DNA from: Maribacter polysiphoniae
GTDB lineage: Bacteria; Bacteroidota; Bacteroidia; Flavobacteriales; Flavobacteriaceae
Assembly: GCF_003148665.1 (NCBI RefSeq)
Contig: NZ_QGGQ01000004.1
Location: 372,001 to 436,000, forward strand
Direction: 5' to 3'
Length of the DNA: 64,000 bases
A model generated the notes under the pieces. That model was not told the origin of the DNA. It saw only the letters and a program-made list of their open reading frames with translations, and searched no databases. Below are positions 1-9,741 of this stretch, one piece after another. A program made the translations under genes and the position numbers. Each line of letters starts with the position of its first letter. Position 1 is the first letter of the stretch.

Positions 1-1
1 C

Positions 2-781
2 AAAACCGCATTACAGGTTACCCAAACCCTAAGTGGGGCCATCGTGGCTAAACGAATTGCCCCTTTGGGCATAAATCCGAACAAAATTCTAGGTACCGTA
101 TTGCCCATTAACATAAATACAAGGGTTTTGGGAAACCCGCAATATAATTATGTGTATTATCTGTTACCCGGCTTAACCACCGTTTTATTACAAATGATCA
201 TTTTCCTAGCCGCCGCCAGGGCTTTCAACCTCGAATGGAAAAACAACACTTATCAGGAATTGTTTACCCTCGCCAGAGGAAGCATCCCTAGCATGATATT
301 GGGCAAATATTTTGCTTTTATGGTATATTCCCTCGGTTTGTCCGGATTGACATTCGCCATCATATTCCCTATTTTTGGGATTCCCATCTACGGGAACATA
401 GGCTCACTACTTCTATTATTATTGCTTTTTATCACCGTTAGTATTATAATGGGATTCGGATTGTCCCTAATGGTCAAGGATGAAATCATCGCCCTTGATG
501 CGGCCATATTCTACAATTCGCCCGCCTTTGTGTTCAGCGGATTCACCTTTCCGATCTGGGCAATGCCTTGGCCCAATACCGTGTATGCCGAAATAATACC
601 CTATACCCATTTCCTTACGGCTTTTCTAAAGTTATATCAACTGGATACGTCACTGAACTTTATTTTACCAGAGGTTTTGAAACTCCTATTATTCCTATTC
701 TGTGGGATACTCATGATCGCGATAGGACTCTTGATCAATAGAAAATCTATTTTTCTTTCCCCAAAGACTGCTGCGTTATGA
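2..781 (+). CDS. ABC-2 type transporter permease, partial (5' end outside window)
   Basis: This is the C-terminal part of an integral-membrane ABC exporter subunit. The reading frame is open from base 2, and the GTG at 44 is only an internal codon, so the true start lies left of the window. The visible part has five or six hydrophobic segments (for example around residues 45-60, 95-125, 135-155 and 225-240) in the usual ABC-2 arrangement. Its stop overlaps the start of the next permease by 4 bp (ATGA at 778), which shows translational coupling. The two permeases would form the channel of a YbhFSR/YhiI-like efflux pump, with ATPase and membrane-fusion genes expected upstream. I see no direct link to glycan use. 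Substrate unknown. Confidence 0.85.
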   Translation, partial: KTALQVTQTLSGAIVAKRIAPLGINPNKILGTVLPININTRVLGNPQYNYVYYLLPGLTTVLLQMIIFLAAARAFNLEWKNNTYQELFTLARGSIPSMILGKYFAFMVYSLGLSGLTFAIIFPIFGIPIYGNIGSLLLLLLLFITVSIIMGFGLSLMVKDEIIALDAAIFYNSPAFVFSGFTFPIWAMPWPNTVYAEIIPYTHFLTAFLKLYQLDTSLNFILPEVLKLLLFLFCGILMIAIGLLINRKSIFLSPKTAAL

Positions 782-1983
782 ACCTAAGACTTATTTTGAC
801 ATTAATTATAAAGGAAGCTGAACAGGTTATCAAAGACCATAGTATCCTTTTGGTTTTATTCATTGCACCCATACTCTATTTTGTGATGATGGGGTCAACC
901 TACATCAAGAAGGATGAGGAAAAAGTCAGTGTGGGGGTTGTGGACATGGACCTGACAAAGAGTAGTAAGTCATTCCTGAATAAGGTCAATGCGACACAAA
1001 AGGTCGATATCACCCATGTGTACAACAGTCTTCCCGAAGCCAAGATCGGAATGTCAAAATTTGAGATTCAGGGAATCATTAGTATACCCCGTGATTTTGA
1101 AAAAAAACTCAAAAAGAACGAAAGCTCCCCTATTGGACTAATTCTGAACAATACGAAATTCCTGTCCTCAAACGACATTAACAAGGCGGTGAATCTTGTG
1201 ACAATGGATTACGCCCTAGAATCGCGACAAAAGTATTTTGAGTCCAAAGGCATAAATCCGACGTTTGCTGAAATAAAGGCCAATCCGATAACCACACAGG
1301 TAAATGGGGTGTACAATCCGACCAATAATTATGGGAACTTTCTATTGCCTGCCCTTTTGGTGCTTATTCTACACCAAACATTACTCATTGGGCTATCGGA
1401 AAGTATCGCTTCAGACCGTAAGAAAGGCTTGATGAAGGTTGGCTTTGAAACGAGTAAGAATAACTTTCTAACTTATATCACAGGTAAATTAGGCTTTCAT
1501 CTATTCTTATATTCGGCATATTTGCTGTTTACTTTTTTAGTTGCCTTTCCATATTTCGACCTACCCATCAAAGGTGATTTCCTCACGCTGATTTTTGTTT
1601 CGCTGGTCTTCTTCATGGCAACACTTCTGTACGGCTGGTTTATCTCGACTTTCTTCAGTTCACAAGCCGTTGCGATGGAAATTATGGCCTTTACATCTTA
1701 TCCTGTATTCTTGGTTACGGGTATTACGTGGTCTATAAGTGATATGCCCCTGTTTCTACAGTTCATCTCGAACCTTCTCCCTCTAAAACCTTTTTTTGTT
1801 TTTATAAAAAGACATGCCATTATGGGAGTGGATGCCTACCTGTATAGCCATGAGGTCATTCAACTATTGCTCCTCTTACTACTTGGATACGTAGCAGCAT
1901 TTTTAAGGTTCCGATATCTTCAGAAAAAATCAATGCAGATAAAACCTATGGTTTCTGGCACCCTTGATCAAAACGGGATATAA
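778..1983 (+). CDS. ABC-2 type transporter permease
   Basis: Full-length permease of 401 aa. One N-terminal membrane segment (about residues 20-42) is followed by an extracytoplasmic domain of about 145 residues and then five or six C-terminal membrane helices (about 188-380). This is the typical ABC2_membrane_3 topology of drug or lipid exporters. It overlaps the preceding permease by 4 bp and probably forms a heterodimer with it. The frame ends at TAA 1981-1983, but the downstream 180 bp stay open in the same frame (see the intergenic entry). No catalytic motif is expected. Substrate unknown; antimicrobial or lipid efflux is an inference from the family. Confidence 0.87.
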   Translation: MNLRLILTLIIKEAEQVIKDHSILLVLFIAPILYFVMMGSTYIKKDEEKVSVGVVDMDLTKSSKSFLNKVNATQKVDITHVYNSLPEAKIGMSKFEIQGIISIPRDFEKKLKKNESSPIGLILNNTKFLSSNDINKAVNLVTMDYALESRQKYFESKGINPTFAEIKANPITTQVNGVYNPTNNYGNFLLPALLVLILHQTLLIGLSESIASDRKKGLMKVGFETSKNNFLTYITGKLGFHLFLYSAYLLFTFLVAFPYFDLPIKGDFLTLIFVSLVFFMATLLYGWFISTFFSSQAVAMEIMAFTSYPVFLVTGITWSISDMPLFLQFISNLLPLKPFFVFIKRHAIMGVDAYLYSHEVIQLLLLLLLGYVAAFLRFRYLQKKSMQIKPMVSGTLDQNGI

Positions 1984-2420
1984 ATATTCAAGTACAACCG
2001 GGTATTTTACAATCTATGGATACCATGGCATTCTATTTTTTTAATTTCGGCAGGCTTACTTTTTATCGTAAAACCCTTAAAGCCCCAAAAGTGCATTCCT
2101 TGCCAACGTGCGTGGGTAAATTGCACAGCCAAAGAATCCATAAAGGAAGGCAGCTACCAAAATTGAGGGAAAGGTGGCCTCTTTTTAATGATTTCGATGC
2201 CTTGGCATTATGCAGACATGAACTTATTATTCCAACACCTAGAAACCCTCTTAATTTGACGGTATTTGAATTTTCCTTATGGTTAATGGCAGTGTCGTTA
2301 AAAGAAAAATAATAAATGTTTTTGCGTGTGCGCCTTCAAAATTGTTGGTATATTATCTCTTCAAAAGTTACTTTGAAAATACCGAAAAAAAATGACCAAA
2401 TTACTTTAAAATTCAAAACT
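1984..2420. other. Intergenic stretch, possible decayed coding sequence
   Basis: There are 437 bp between the ABC permease and the sulfatase. Immediately after the permease stop, the same frame stays open for about 60 codons to a TGA near 2167. It encodes a hydrophobic segment followed by a Cys-rich stretch (KCIPCQRAWVNC). A different frame is open from 2016 to 2312 and could encode 98 aa with no recognisable motif. Two overlapping frames with no signal peptide, no convincing start and no known fold look more like a degraded gene than a working one. I cannot name an ancestor. Confidence 0.35.
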
Positions 2421-4010
2421 ATGACCCACAAAAATTATGGATTCCCAATATTTACCCTTCTTGCCTTTTTGGCAATAAGTTGTAAAAATAAAAGCACGGA
2501 AATCCATAAATCCATGGAATTACCAAAAAAACCCAATATCGTACTTATTTATGCCGATGATCTAGGCTATGGCGATATAAGTCCATATGGCTCCATTGGT
2601 CTTCAAACCCCTTATTTGGATTCCTTGGCCACGGAGAGTATTGTATTCCGAAACGCCTATGCAACCGCAGCGACCTGTACACCTTCCCGTTATTCCCTAT
2701 TAACGGGTAATTACGCTTGGCGAAAGAAAGGGACCGGTGTTGCAAAGGGAGATGAGTCCCTCTTGATCGATACGGCTAGTACAACCTTACCTTCCGTTTT
2801 AAAATCTGCTGGATATGAAACCGGTATCGTGGGCAAATGGCATTTGGGTCTTGGAGGCATAGGAGGTCCCGATTGGAATGGAAAAATAGCCCCTGGACCT
2901 TTGGAAATTGGGTTCGATTACTCATATATCATCCCAGCGACCGGAGATCGTGTTCCCTGTGTTTTTGTTGAAAATCACAATATTGTGAATCTAGACCCTA
3001 ACGATCTTATTCAAGTCGATTACAAAGAAAAGGTTGGGGATTGGCCAACGGGCAAGGAAAACCCCGAACTGTTAAAAATGAAACCTTCACAAGGCCATGA
3101 CAACACCATTGTAAACGGCATAAGTCGTATTGGCTGGATGACGGGAGGACGTGCCGCACTTTGGGACGATGAGACCATCGCCCAGCAATTGGTTAAAAAG
3201 TCGACCGACTTTATCGCATCGAATAAAGACGAACCTTTTTTCCTTTATCTCTCTACCCACGATATCCATGTACCAAGGGCTCCCAATAAAATGTTCCAAG
3301 GTAAAAGCGGTCTGGGACCCAGGGGCGACGTAATCCTGCAATTGGATTGGACTGTGGGTCAAATAATGTCCTTCCTTAGACAACAAGATCTTATGGACAA
3401 CACCATAGTAATCTTTTCTAGCGACAACGGCCCGGTAGTGGACGATGGATACTATGACCAAGCAAGGGAACTCATTGGAGACCATAAACCAACAGGTGAT
3501 TTAAGGGGCGGTAAATACAGTTCCCTTGAAGGAGGGGCCAAAATCCCATTGATTGTAAGGTGGCCAGATGGGAAGGGCAAAGGAACCGTTTCCAACGCCA
3601 TGATCAGCCAAGTGGATTTCTTGAAATCCTTTGGCCGCTTGGCAGGGGTAGATAAAATCCAAAATGATGTAATCGATAGCCAGGACCGATTAGACGTTTT
3701 ATTGGGCGACAACAAGGTTGGCAGAAATTCATTGGTCCAAGAAAGTTTTGAAGGGCCCTTATCCTATATTGATGGTAATTGGAAGTATATTGCACCGCAC
3801 GACGGCCCTAAATTGGTTCCGTGGGGACCAAAGATCGAGACAGGATTCGAGCCCAACCAACAACTATACAATTTGAAAGAAGATTCTGGGGAGTCCAATA
3901 ATCTTGCTGATAAATTCCCGGAGAAGACAGCGGAAATGGAAAAGAAACTAGCGGCCATCCTAAAAAATTCCTTTACGAACAAACTGGAGGTACATGTTGA
4001 GCAATATTAA
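2421..4010 (+). CDS. Type I sulfatase (arylsulfatase family), lipoprotein
   Basis: Hydrolyses sulfate esters, most likely on a polysaccharide (family S1). I chose the ATG at 2421 because it directly precedes a lipoprotein signal with lipobox AISC (Cys21); the frame is open further upstream without such a signal. The formylglycine motif CTPSR is at residues 86-90 (Cys86 would be converted by an FGE-type sulfatase-maturating enzyme). Metal-binding Asp residues lie in ADDLGYGD (45-52), GKWHLG is at 138-143, and SSDNG is further on. The 529 aa length is normal for S1. It is transcribed alone, followed by a hairpin terminator, and is the only sulfatase in the window. The subfamily and the sulfated sugar cannot be read by eye. 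Confidence 0.93.
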   Translation: MTHKNYGFPIFTLLAFLAISCKNKSTEIHKSMELPKKPNIVLIYADDLGYGDISPYGSIGLQTPYLDSLATESIVFRNAYATAATCTPSRYSLLTGNYAWRKKGTGVAKGDESLLIDTASTTLPSVLKSAGYETGIVGKWHLGLGGIGGPDWNGKIAPGPLEIGFDYSYIIPATGDRVPCVFVENHNIVNLDPNDLIQVDYKEKVGDWPTGKENPELLKMKPSQGHDNTIVNGISRIGWMTGGRAALWDDETIAQQLVKKSTDFIASNKDEPFFLYLSTHDIHVPRAPNKMFQGKSGLGPRGDVILQLDWTVGQIMSFLRQQDLMDNTIVIFSSDNGPVVDDGYYDQARELIGDHKPTGDLRGGKYSSLEGGAKIPLIVRWPDGKGKGTVSNAMISQVDFLKSFGRLAGVDKIQNDVIDSQDRLDVLLGDNKVGRNSLVQESFEGPLSYIDGNWKYIAPHDGPKLVPWGPKIETGFEPNQQLYNLKEDSGESNNLADKFPEKTAEMEKKLAAILKNSFTNKLEVHVEQY

Positions 4011-4070
4011 AATCGATTTTTAGTGTAGCAAAGGACACGTTCCCGCAACCGCATAAGGTATAAAATAACG

Positions 4071-4107
4071 AGGGTTTGACTTTTTAAATAAAGCCAAACC
4101 CTTTTAT
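4071..4107 (+). terminator. Rho-independent terminator after sulfatase
   Basis: Arms AGGGTTTG (4071-4078) and CAAACCCT (4095-4102) pair over 8 bp. After one mismatch the stem extends by a further 4 bp around a six-base loop, and TTTTAT follows. It lies 60 bp past the sulfatase stop and before the opposing phosphodiesterase gene. It may also slow transcription from the right, although the T tract is better on the plus strand. Confidence 0.7.
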
Positions 4108-4247
4108 AGAACGAAAGGAATTGATATAGAATGATGCACCATTTCCTCATGGGCATGGATAACTTATTTGGCAACTTCCCTAGGAATCAAATAGACGTCC
4201 AATTCCCCAATATTATTAAAACCCATTATTGCTTATGGATTTTTCAA

Positions 4248-5108
4248 TTACTCATGCAACCCTTTATGCCTCAACAATTGCAACAACATTTCGGGCTCAT
4301 CTGTCTGTATGATATTCACACCATGTTTCAGTACCTCCCGCAAAGCCTCTTCCCCATGTCCATAGCGAATTTGGGCATCAAACTCCCCCAAGGTATTCAT
4401 CCAAATTCTTGAATTGTTCCTTTTTATCAAATCGCCAACCTCTTTACTATTAAATTTTTTATCAATATGTATAACGGGCGGCGCAAACTTTACAATGGCC
4501 GAATCTGCCATTTTTAATGAATAAGCCCGAGGCATCAATTGGGCCGATCTTCGCAATGTTTTGATCCTGTCCAATTGATCATAGTCATTATCAAAATAAA
4601 AGACTTCATTGTGGGTGCCTGTTTTTTCCACTGCCGCCAGAATACCTTCCACATTATCGGTTTTCATATCCACGTCGACCATAATCTTTCCCTTGGTTAC
4701 TTTTAAAAACTCTTCAAAGGTTGGTACAGTTTCTTTACTTATCCTACCATAAGGTGCTTTAAGTTTATACTTTCTGATTTCAGCCAAAGTCAAATCCTCA
4801 ACCTTGCCTTTTCCTGTAGTGGTTCGATCAATACTTGAGTCATGCATTAAAACCAAATAGCCATCTTTTGTGGTTTTTACATCAGCTTCGATAATATCAA
4901 CACCTAATCTAATGGCTTGCTTTGCCGACGCGATAGAGTTTTCAAAATTATCCATATGTGCGCCCCTATGGGAAGCCACCATCACGATATTTGAATTAGG
5001 GTTATTAAAAGCCTTTAAAGTTTCCGGTAAATCCGTAGTTGTTCGGGTGCTCGCGCAAGCCATGAAAAAGAAGGCAAAACCCACTACTAACAATTTAAAA
5101 AACCTCAT
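4248..5108 (-). CDS. Glycerophosphodiester phosphodiesterase family lipoprotein
   Basis: GDPD-family TIM-barrel enzymes cleave glycerophosphodiesters to sn-glycerol-3-phosphate and an alcohol. The lipoprotein signal ends with lipobox FMAC (Cys18). The catalytic layout is present: His47-Arg48 (SHRG), Glu74 and Asp76 (EADV), and His89 (LMHD). The DRTTTGKG stretch typical of the family follows. At 286 aa it is normal for GDPD. It starts 54 bp after P1 on the same strand and is probably co-transcribed with it. That pairing suggests that P1 products or substrates carry a phosphodiester, which is an inference. Some GDPD relatives act on lysophospholipids or glycosyl phosphodiesters instead. Confidence 0.9.
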   Translation of the reverse strand: MRFFKLLVVGFAFFFMACASTRTTTDLPETLKAFNNPNSNIVMVASHRGAHMDNFENSIASAKQAIRLGVDIIEADVKTTKDGYLVLMHDSSIDRTTTGKGKVEDLTLAEIRKYKLKAPYGRISKETVPTFEEFLKVTKGKIMVDVDMKTDNVEGILAAVEKTGTHNEVFYFDNDYDQLDRIKTLRRSAQLMPRAYSLKMADSAIVKFAPPVIHIDKKFNSKEVGDLIKRNNSRIWMNTLGEFDAQIRYGHGEEALREVLKHGVNIIQTDEPEMLLQLLRHKGLHE

Positions 5109-5162
5109 AAATTCACTATTTATTTATTATTATTATTGGTGTTATATTTCCATTAAAGCATA

Positions 5163-7367
5163 CTATTCCTTGACCGGAGCACTGATTGCTTCGGCATAGC
5201 GACCTGCCCAATAGGGCAACAGGTAAATGTAAGGTGCATATTCCTGCCTGGCATTCCCCCCATTATTCTTATATGCCCCATTATGCTTGTGTAGTACACG
5301 CTCATCACCAGGTAACACTTCAGAATACGTTTGGCTTCTAAAGTTAGGCTCGATCATAATCAAGTCCTTACGATGGCTATTGTCAATTTTCCAGTCGATC
5401 AAATCCATTGGGAACTCCCGTAAATTCCATGCAGACTCCTCGCTATCAATAGTTGTACTACCAGTTAACGCAAAAAGATAATTCCACAATGGATTTTTCT
5501 CTGAACGCTCAACTTCCCAATGACTCTTAACCGTTTCAAAATGCTTTTTCCGTTGTTCTTCTGTAAATGAATAATTCACAAAGCCCGGTATGGTTAAAAA
5601 ATACATCTCATCATCAGAATGATTCCAACGATCACTTAAATCCTCACCTTCAACATAACCAATTGTGGTAGCAGGGCGATTTGCATTTTCATCATAACCA
5701 TATCTCTTGATTAATTTTAGGGCCGCCTTCTTGTATTTTTCGTCTTTCGTAAAATGATATGTCGTTTGCAAGAAGGACAGTATAAGGGTAGAATTCAATC
5801 TTCTATCGCCCACATTTATCGGAAAACTATTTACGTATTTGGGGTTCCATTTGCCCCAGGCCGTAGGTTCACCATTCCAATCGACCAAATACCAATTATT
5901 ATCCATAATATGGTCCATTTGAATCTTAAGTTGGTGTATTGCGCGATCTCTCCATTCTTGATCGGGAGCCAACTCCGCAAAAAGTGCATGGACATAGAAA
6001 TGCCCACAGGTTTCATCACTACTTGTCGTAGATTTCCATCGCCATTTTCCATCAGGGGTCAATCGCCAAATCCTACCGTTTTCGGCTACATGTTTTTTAT
6101 ACCATTCCTCTGAGAATCCGTTAGCATGCAATCCTACTTCGTAACCATCCCGTTCAAATGATCTTGCCGGAAAACCATGCATGGGGGTAATTGCCGTCAG
6201 CCTTTCCATAGCTTCAAAGGCCTCATATGCATTTTGCTTTGCATCCTCATCCTTTGTAACCGCATAGCGATATAACTCCCCCGCCAAATACATCGAGGTC
6301 CATAAGCCATCATTATCGGTATCATGGTAATACCCTGACGTAAGATCGCCTGGAGTCTTCAACTCAAGATTAACGGTTAAACCATATCGAATATGACGCA
6401 AACGTTGGATTTTTTGGAAATAATCCGCTTTTTCAGCGAGGGTCATCGACACAAAATTTATTTGTGATAAGCCCGTTTTTGTAGCGATCAACACGCTATT
6501 CTCCGGCCCTTTTGCTATATCAATCACCACATCATCAACTAGCCAACGTTTTGATGCATAATAGTCATACTTGCCATCTTCACGTAATTTGAATGCTCCT
6601 TTTGTAGACCCAAACCACAGTTGTTCATTAATGTTGGTGATGCTTGTGATTTCCGTCCATGGTAATTTTTGATTGATTTCACCCGCCTTCAAAGGATTGC
6701 CAGACAAGGTAATGACACCATTACCCGTACCTAACACAATACCATTTTCAGAAAGTGCAAACGCAGTAAGATTTGAACCTGAATAAATCTTCTTTAGTTC
6801 CGGTTTTTCGGGTACAATTTCATATAGGGCATTTGCTGTCAACATTAAAAAACGATTCCCCCGTTTATCATATTTTAACGAGATAGGATGCAATTCGTTT
6901 TCTTTGGTTTCCCAAATTACCTTCCCTTCCTTACCTATCAATTTTAGTGCATTTATTGAAGCGACCAAAGCCTTGAAATCCGAACCAATGGCAAAATGGG
7001 AAGCTGTTGTCAAACCATGTTCTACTTCATACGTACCGCCCCAAGCATTACTCAAAACAGAGGTATCCGTTAAATACACAAATTGATCTTGATAATTATC
7101 AAAGGCAATAATATTCATATCCGTCAAGGGTCTGTATTGCAGATCCAAAGACAATTCATTCCCAAATGCATTTAAGAGTCCATCAGCAGAAAGCACTTTA
7201 ATCGCCAAATTTCGATCGCTTTCCACTTGCCATAAGGCAGTACCCCCAATAGTTTCCTGTAGTTCATATTTCACAGCATAATCTTGAAGATAGGGTGTAT
7301 CTGTATACTGCTGCGCATTTACAACAATTGAAAAAATAAGACCCACAACAACTATTAGTTTTCTCAT
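5163..7367 (-). CDS. P1: secreted beta-propeller plus helical-toroid protein, putative glycan-active enzyme of unknown family
   Basis: 734 aa with a signal peptidase I leader ending near residue 19 (VNAQQ). Residues about 20-310 form a beta-propeller with two-component-regulator-type blades (LWFGSTKGAFKLREDGKYDY at 250-269). Residues about 315-730 are mostly alpha-helical, with motifs shared with three paralogues in this window: DNDG (351-354), GFPAR (398-402), W.WKSTTSSDE..GH (442-456), VDWNG..TAWGKW (495-507), NHSDDEMYF (about 585) and LLPYWAGRY near the C-terminus. The pattern resembles an (alpha/alpha)6 hydrolase or lyase, and the invariant Asp/Glu residues would be the catalytic candidates. 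There is no transmembrane or histidine kinase domain, so this is not a sensor kinase. It leads a unit with the GDPD gene. Its upstream region carries both recurrent cis elements. Function unknown. Confidence 0.8.
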   Translation of the reverse strand: MRKLIVVVGLIFSIVVNAQQYTDTPYLQDYAVKYELQETIGGTALWQVESDRNLAIKVLSADGLLNAFGNELSLDLQYRPLTDMNIIAFDNYQDQFVYLTDTSVLSNAWGGTYEVEHGLTTASHFAIGSDFKALVASINALKLIGKEGKVIWETKENELHPISLKYDKRGNRFLMLTANALYEIVPEKPELKKIYSGSNLTAFALSENGIVLGTGNGVITLSGNPLKAGEINQKLPWTEITSITNINEQLWFGSTKGAFKLREDGKYDYYASKRWLVDDVVIDIAKGPENSVLIATKTGLSQINFVSMTLAEKADYFQKIQRLRHIRYGLTVNLELKTPGDLTSGYYHDTDNDGLWTSMYLAGELYRYAVTKDEDAKQNAYEAFEAMERLTAITPMHGFPARSFERDGYEVGLHANGFSEEWYKKHVAENGRIWRLTPDGKWRWKSTTSSDETCGHFYVHALFAELAPDQEWRDRAIHQLKIQMDHIMDNNWYLVDWNGEPTAWGKWNPKYVNSFPINVGDRRLNSTLILSFLQTTYHFTKDEKYKKAALKLIKRYGYDENANRPATTIGYVEGEDLSDRWNHSDDEMYFLTIPGFVNYSFTEEQRKKHFETVKSHWEVERSEKNPLWNYLFALTGSTTIDSEESAWNLREFPMDLIDWKIDNSHRKDLIMIEPNFRSQTYSEVLPGDERVLHKHNGAYKNNGGNARQEYAPYIYLLPYWAGRYAEAISAPVKE

Positions 7368-7693
7368 AATTTATAGAATTAAATCAGTCAATAAATTTAC
7401 CTATATAGCGCAGGGCTTGTTTCATCATTATTGATTAAAATACATGGAATTTTGACCTATGTGTTAAAAATAACATTTCAATAAATCATTATAAATATTT
7501 TCTTGTTTCAAACAAAAAATCAATAATATAAGACAAATATGACCTATTTATAAGGATGATTGAAGATACCCTCTGATTATTCCAAATTAAGAAAACAACA
7601 AAAAAGGTTAAATTTCCATATAAAAATATCAAGAATCCTGTTGTAGTATCGTGTAGGCATCACTATTTTTATTCAAACTTGAATCCACAGACC
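7368..7693. promoter_or_regulatory. Divergent intergenic control region of P1 and VCBS genes
   Basis: This 326 bp AT-rich stretch separates P1 (left) from the VCBS gene (right). On the minus strand it holds the palindrome TGTTAAAAATAACA (7462-7475), then GTCAAAATTCCATGTA (7456 to 7441), then a poor -7-like TATTTTAA (7442 to 7435). Both first elements recur elsewhere in the window. On the plus strand I see no strong TAnnTTTG before the VCBS gene; TATTTTTA near 7663 is the closest candidate. No small ORF is convincing. Confidence 0.5.
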
Positions 7694-9667
7694 ATGCATT
7701 GGAACAAATCACTTTTATTAATTCCCTTTTTCCTGATTCTAGCTTATGTCGTAAGTGATGAACCCCAGATAAAGACATCAAATAGTTCGCCTAAATTTGA
7801 AAGGTTGGCATACAATAATCCGGACTTGACCGTAGATCTTGGTGTGGGGCTTTGGGCCTCACCATTACCTATGGATTATGACAATGATGGGGATTACGAC
7901 CTATTGGTTTCCTGTAGTGATGTGCCTTTCAACGGAATTTTCTTTTTCGAAAACACAAGCGGTGATTCATTTCCCGTTTTCGCCCCGGCCGTCAAGGTTA
8001 GCGACAACCCTATCAAACATATCCAAGTATCCTATGTAAATGGTGAACCTCGTTTCTTACGTCCAGGGGAGGAATTGACAGATTTTAAAAACACTTTTGC
8101 CGATACATCCAAAGCACTCTACCCAGGGGATGTTTTTGATAAACTCCATAATAACATCCGATTCAATCAATGGAAATATGTCGATTATGAGAATGATGGT
8201 GATCTGGATATCATTGTCGGAATTCAGGATGGTGAGGATTATGGTTGGGATAATGCCTTTGACGACCATGGTGTTTGGACCAACGGACCGCTCCATGGTT
8301 ATGTTTATTTAATCGAAAACGTAAACGGTACCTACGCATTGAAGGATAAGATTGTTGCAGGTGGAGCCCCGATTGATGTTTACGGTGCCCCTACCCCAAA
8401 CTTTGACGATTATGACAATGATGGTGATTTGGATATTATTTGTGGGGAATTCATGGATAAATTCACATGGTTCGAAAATATCGGTACAAGGGAAAATCCA
8501 AAATATGCCAAGGGTATGTATTTGGAAAATGAGAGTGGGATTATAGCCATGGACCTTGAAATGATCCTGCCCGTTTCTTTGGACTGGGACAAGGATGGTG
8601 ACATCGACTTGGTTGTCGGGGACGAAGATGGCCGGGTGGCCTATGTAGAAAACACAGGAAAAACCAAGAATGGCATGCCTGTTTTTAACGACCCCAAGTA
8701 CTTTCAGCAAAAAGCGGAACATGTAAAATTCGGTGCACTGGTCACTCCGTTTAGCACCGATTGGGATGATGATGGTGATGAAGACCTTATCTGTGGCAAT
8801 TCCGCAGGATATATTGCATTTATTGAAAACCTAGATGGAAAGGATACCCCAAAATGGGATGCCCCAAAATTATTGTCCGCCGATGATGAAACGATCAGGA
8901 TCCAAGCTGGTGAAAGTGGTTCCATTCAAGGTCCCTGTGAAGCTAAATGGGGCTATACGACCTTGTCCGTAGAGGATTGGAACAATGATGGCTTAAAGGA
9001 TATCATCGTAAACTCGATATGGGGAAAAGTTGTTTGGTATGAAAATATAGGCACAAAGGGGAACCCCAAACTTGGTGCTGAAAAACCCATATATGTGCAA
9101 TGGGAAGGTAAAACACCCAAACCTGAATGGTATTGGTGGGATCCCGAACCCAATACTTTGGCCTCCCAATGGCGCACCACGCCCACTGTTATCGACTGGA
9201 ACAAAGACGGACTCCAAGATTTGGTTATGTTAGACCCTGAGGGATATTTAAGCTATTATGAAAGATTCAATAACGGAAATAACCTATTATTGAAACCTGG
9301 CGAACGAATCTTTCACTTTGCCAATGGCACGTATGACCGAAAGAACAACCGAATTGGAAATGCCAATGGTCCGCTACGTCTCAGTGAAAAAAAATACGGT
9401 AGTAGTGGCAGGCGAAAGCTTGCTTTTGGTGATTGGGATGCCGATGGGGATATCGATATTTTAGCCAATGGCATCAATGCGGTGCTATGGGAAAACGTTG
9501 GACAGACCCATGGGAAGGTCGAATTCAAATTCAAGGGAAACTTATCAGACCTGAAATTAGCGGGCCATTCCACTAGCCCAACCTTGGTGGATTGGGATAA
9601 GAATGATATACCCGATTTGCTTTTGGGTGCCGAAGACGGTTATTTATACTATTGGAAAAACGACTGA
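7694..9667 (+). CDS. Secreted FG-GAP/VCBS repeat beta-propeller protein
   Basis: 657 aa from the ATG at 7694 (an in-frame TTG at 7679 is less likely). A signal peptide is followed by at least seven repeats with Asp-rich calcium loops of the form DxDxDGDxDL, such as DYDNDGDYDL, DYENDGDLDI, DYDNDGDLDI, DWDKDGDIDL, DWDDDGDEDL, DWNNDGLKDI and DWDADGDIDI, each followed by an aromatic strand (WFEN, VWYEN). This indicates a calcium-stabilised propeller filling the whole protein. Such proteins in Bacteroidota glycan loci are usually binding or scaffold proteins, but lyase activity occurs in some propellers. It stands alone between P1 and P2 on the opposite strand. Role unknown. Confidence 0.85.
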   Translation: MHWNKSLLLIPFFLILAYVVSDEPQIKTSNSSPKFERLAYNNPDLTVDLGVGLWASPLPMDYDNDGDYDLLVSCSDVPFNGIFFFENTSGDSFPVFAPAVKVSDNPIKHIQVSYVNGEPRFLRPGEELTDFKNTFADTSKALYPGDVFDKLHNNIRFNQWKYVDYENDGDLDIIVGIQDGEDYGWDNAFDDHGVWTNGPLHGYVYLIENVNGTYALKDKIVAGGAPIDVYGAPTPNFDDYDNDGDLDIICGEFMDKFTWFENIGTRENPKYAKGMYLENESGIIAMDLEMILPVSLDWDKDGDIDLVVGDEDGRVAYVENTGKTKNGMPVFNDPKYFQQKAEHVKFGALVTPFSTDWDDDGDEDLICGNSAGYIAFIENLDGKDTPKWDAPKLLSADDETIRIQAGESGSIQGPCEAKWGYTTLSVEDWNNDGLKDIIVNSIWGKVVWYENIGTKGNPKLGAEKPIYVQWEGKTPKPEWYWWDPEPNTLASQWRTTPTVIDWNKDGLQDLVMLDPEGYLSYYERFNNGNNLLLKPGERIFHFANGTYDRKNNRIGNANGPLRLSEKKYGSSGRRKLAFGDWDADGDIDILANGINAVLWENVGQTHGKVEFKFKGNLSDLKLAGHSTSPTLVDWDKNDIPDLLLGAEDGYLYYWKND

Positions 9668-9741
9668 TCTTTTTATCTTACCTACTTGAGGATATGACCT
9701 TCAAAAGTCGATAGTGGAATTTGCACCAACCACTATTCCGA

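Noticed and set aside
9711-9736. Bidirectional terminator between the VCBS and P2 genes
   Set aside because: ATAGTGG and CCACTAT can pair, but the loop is 12 bases and no T tract follows on either strand.
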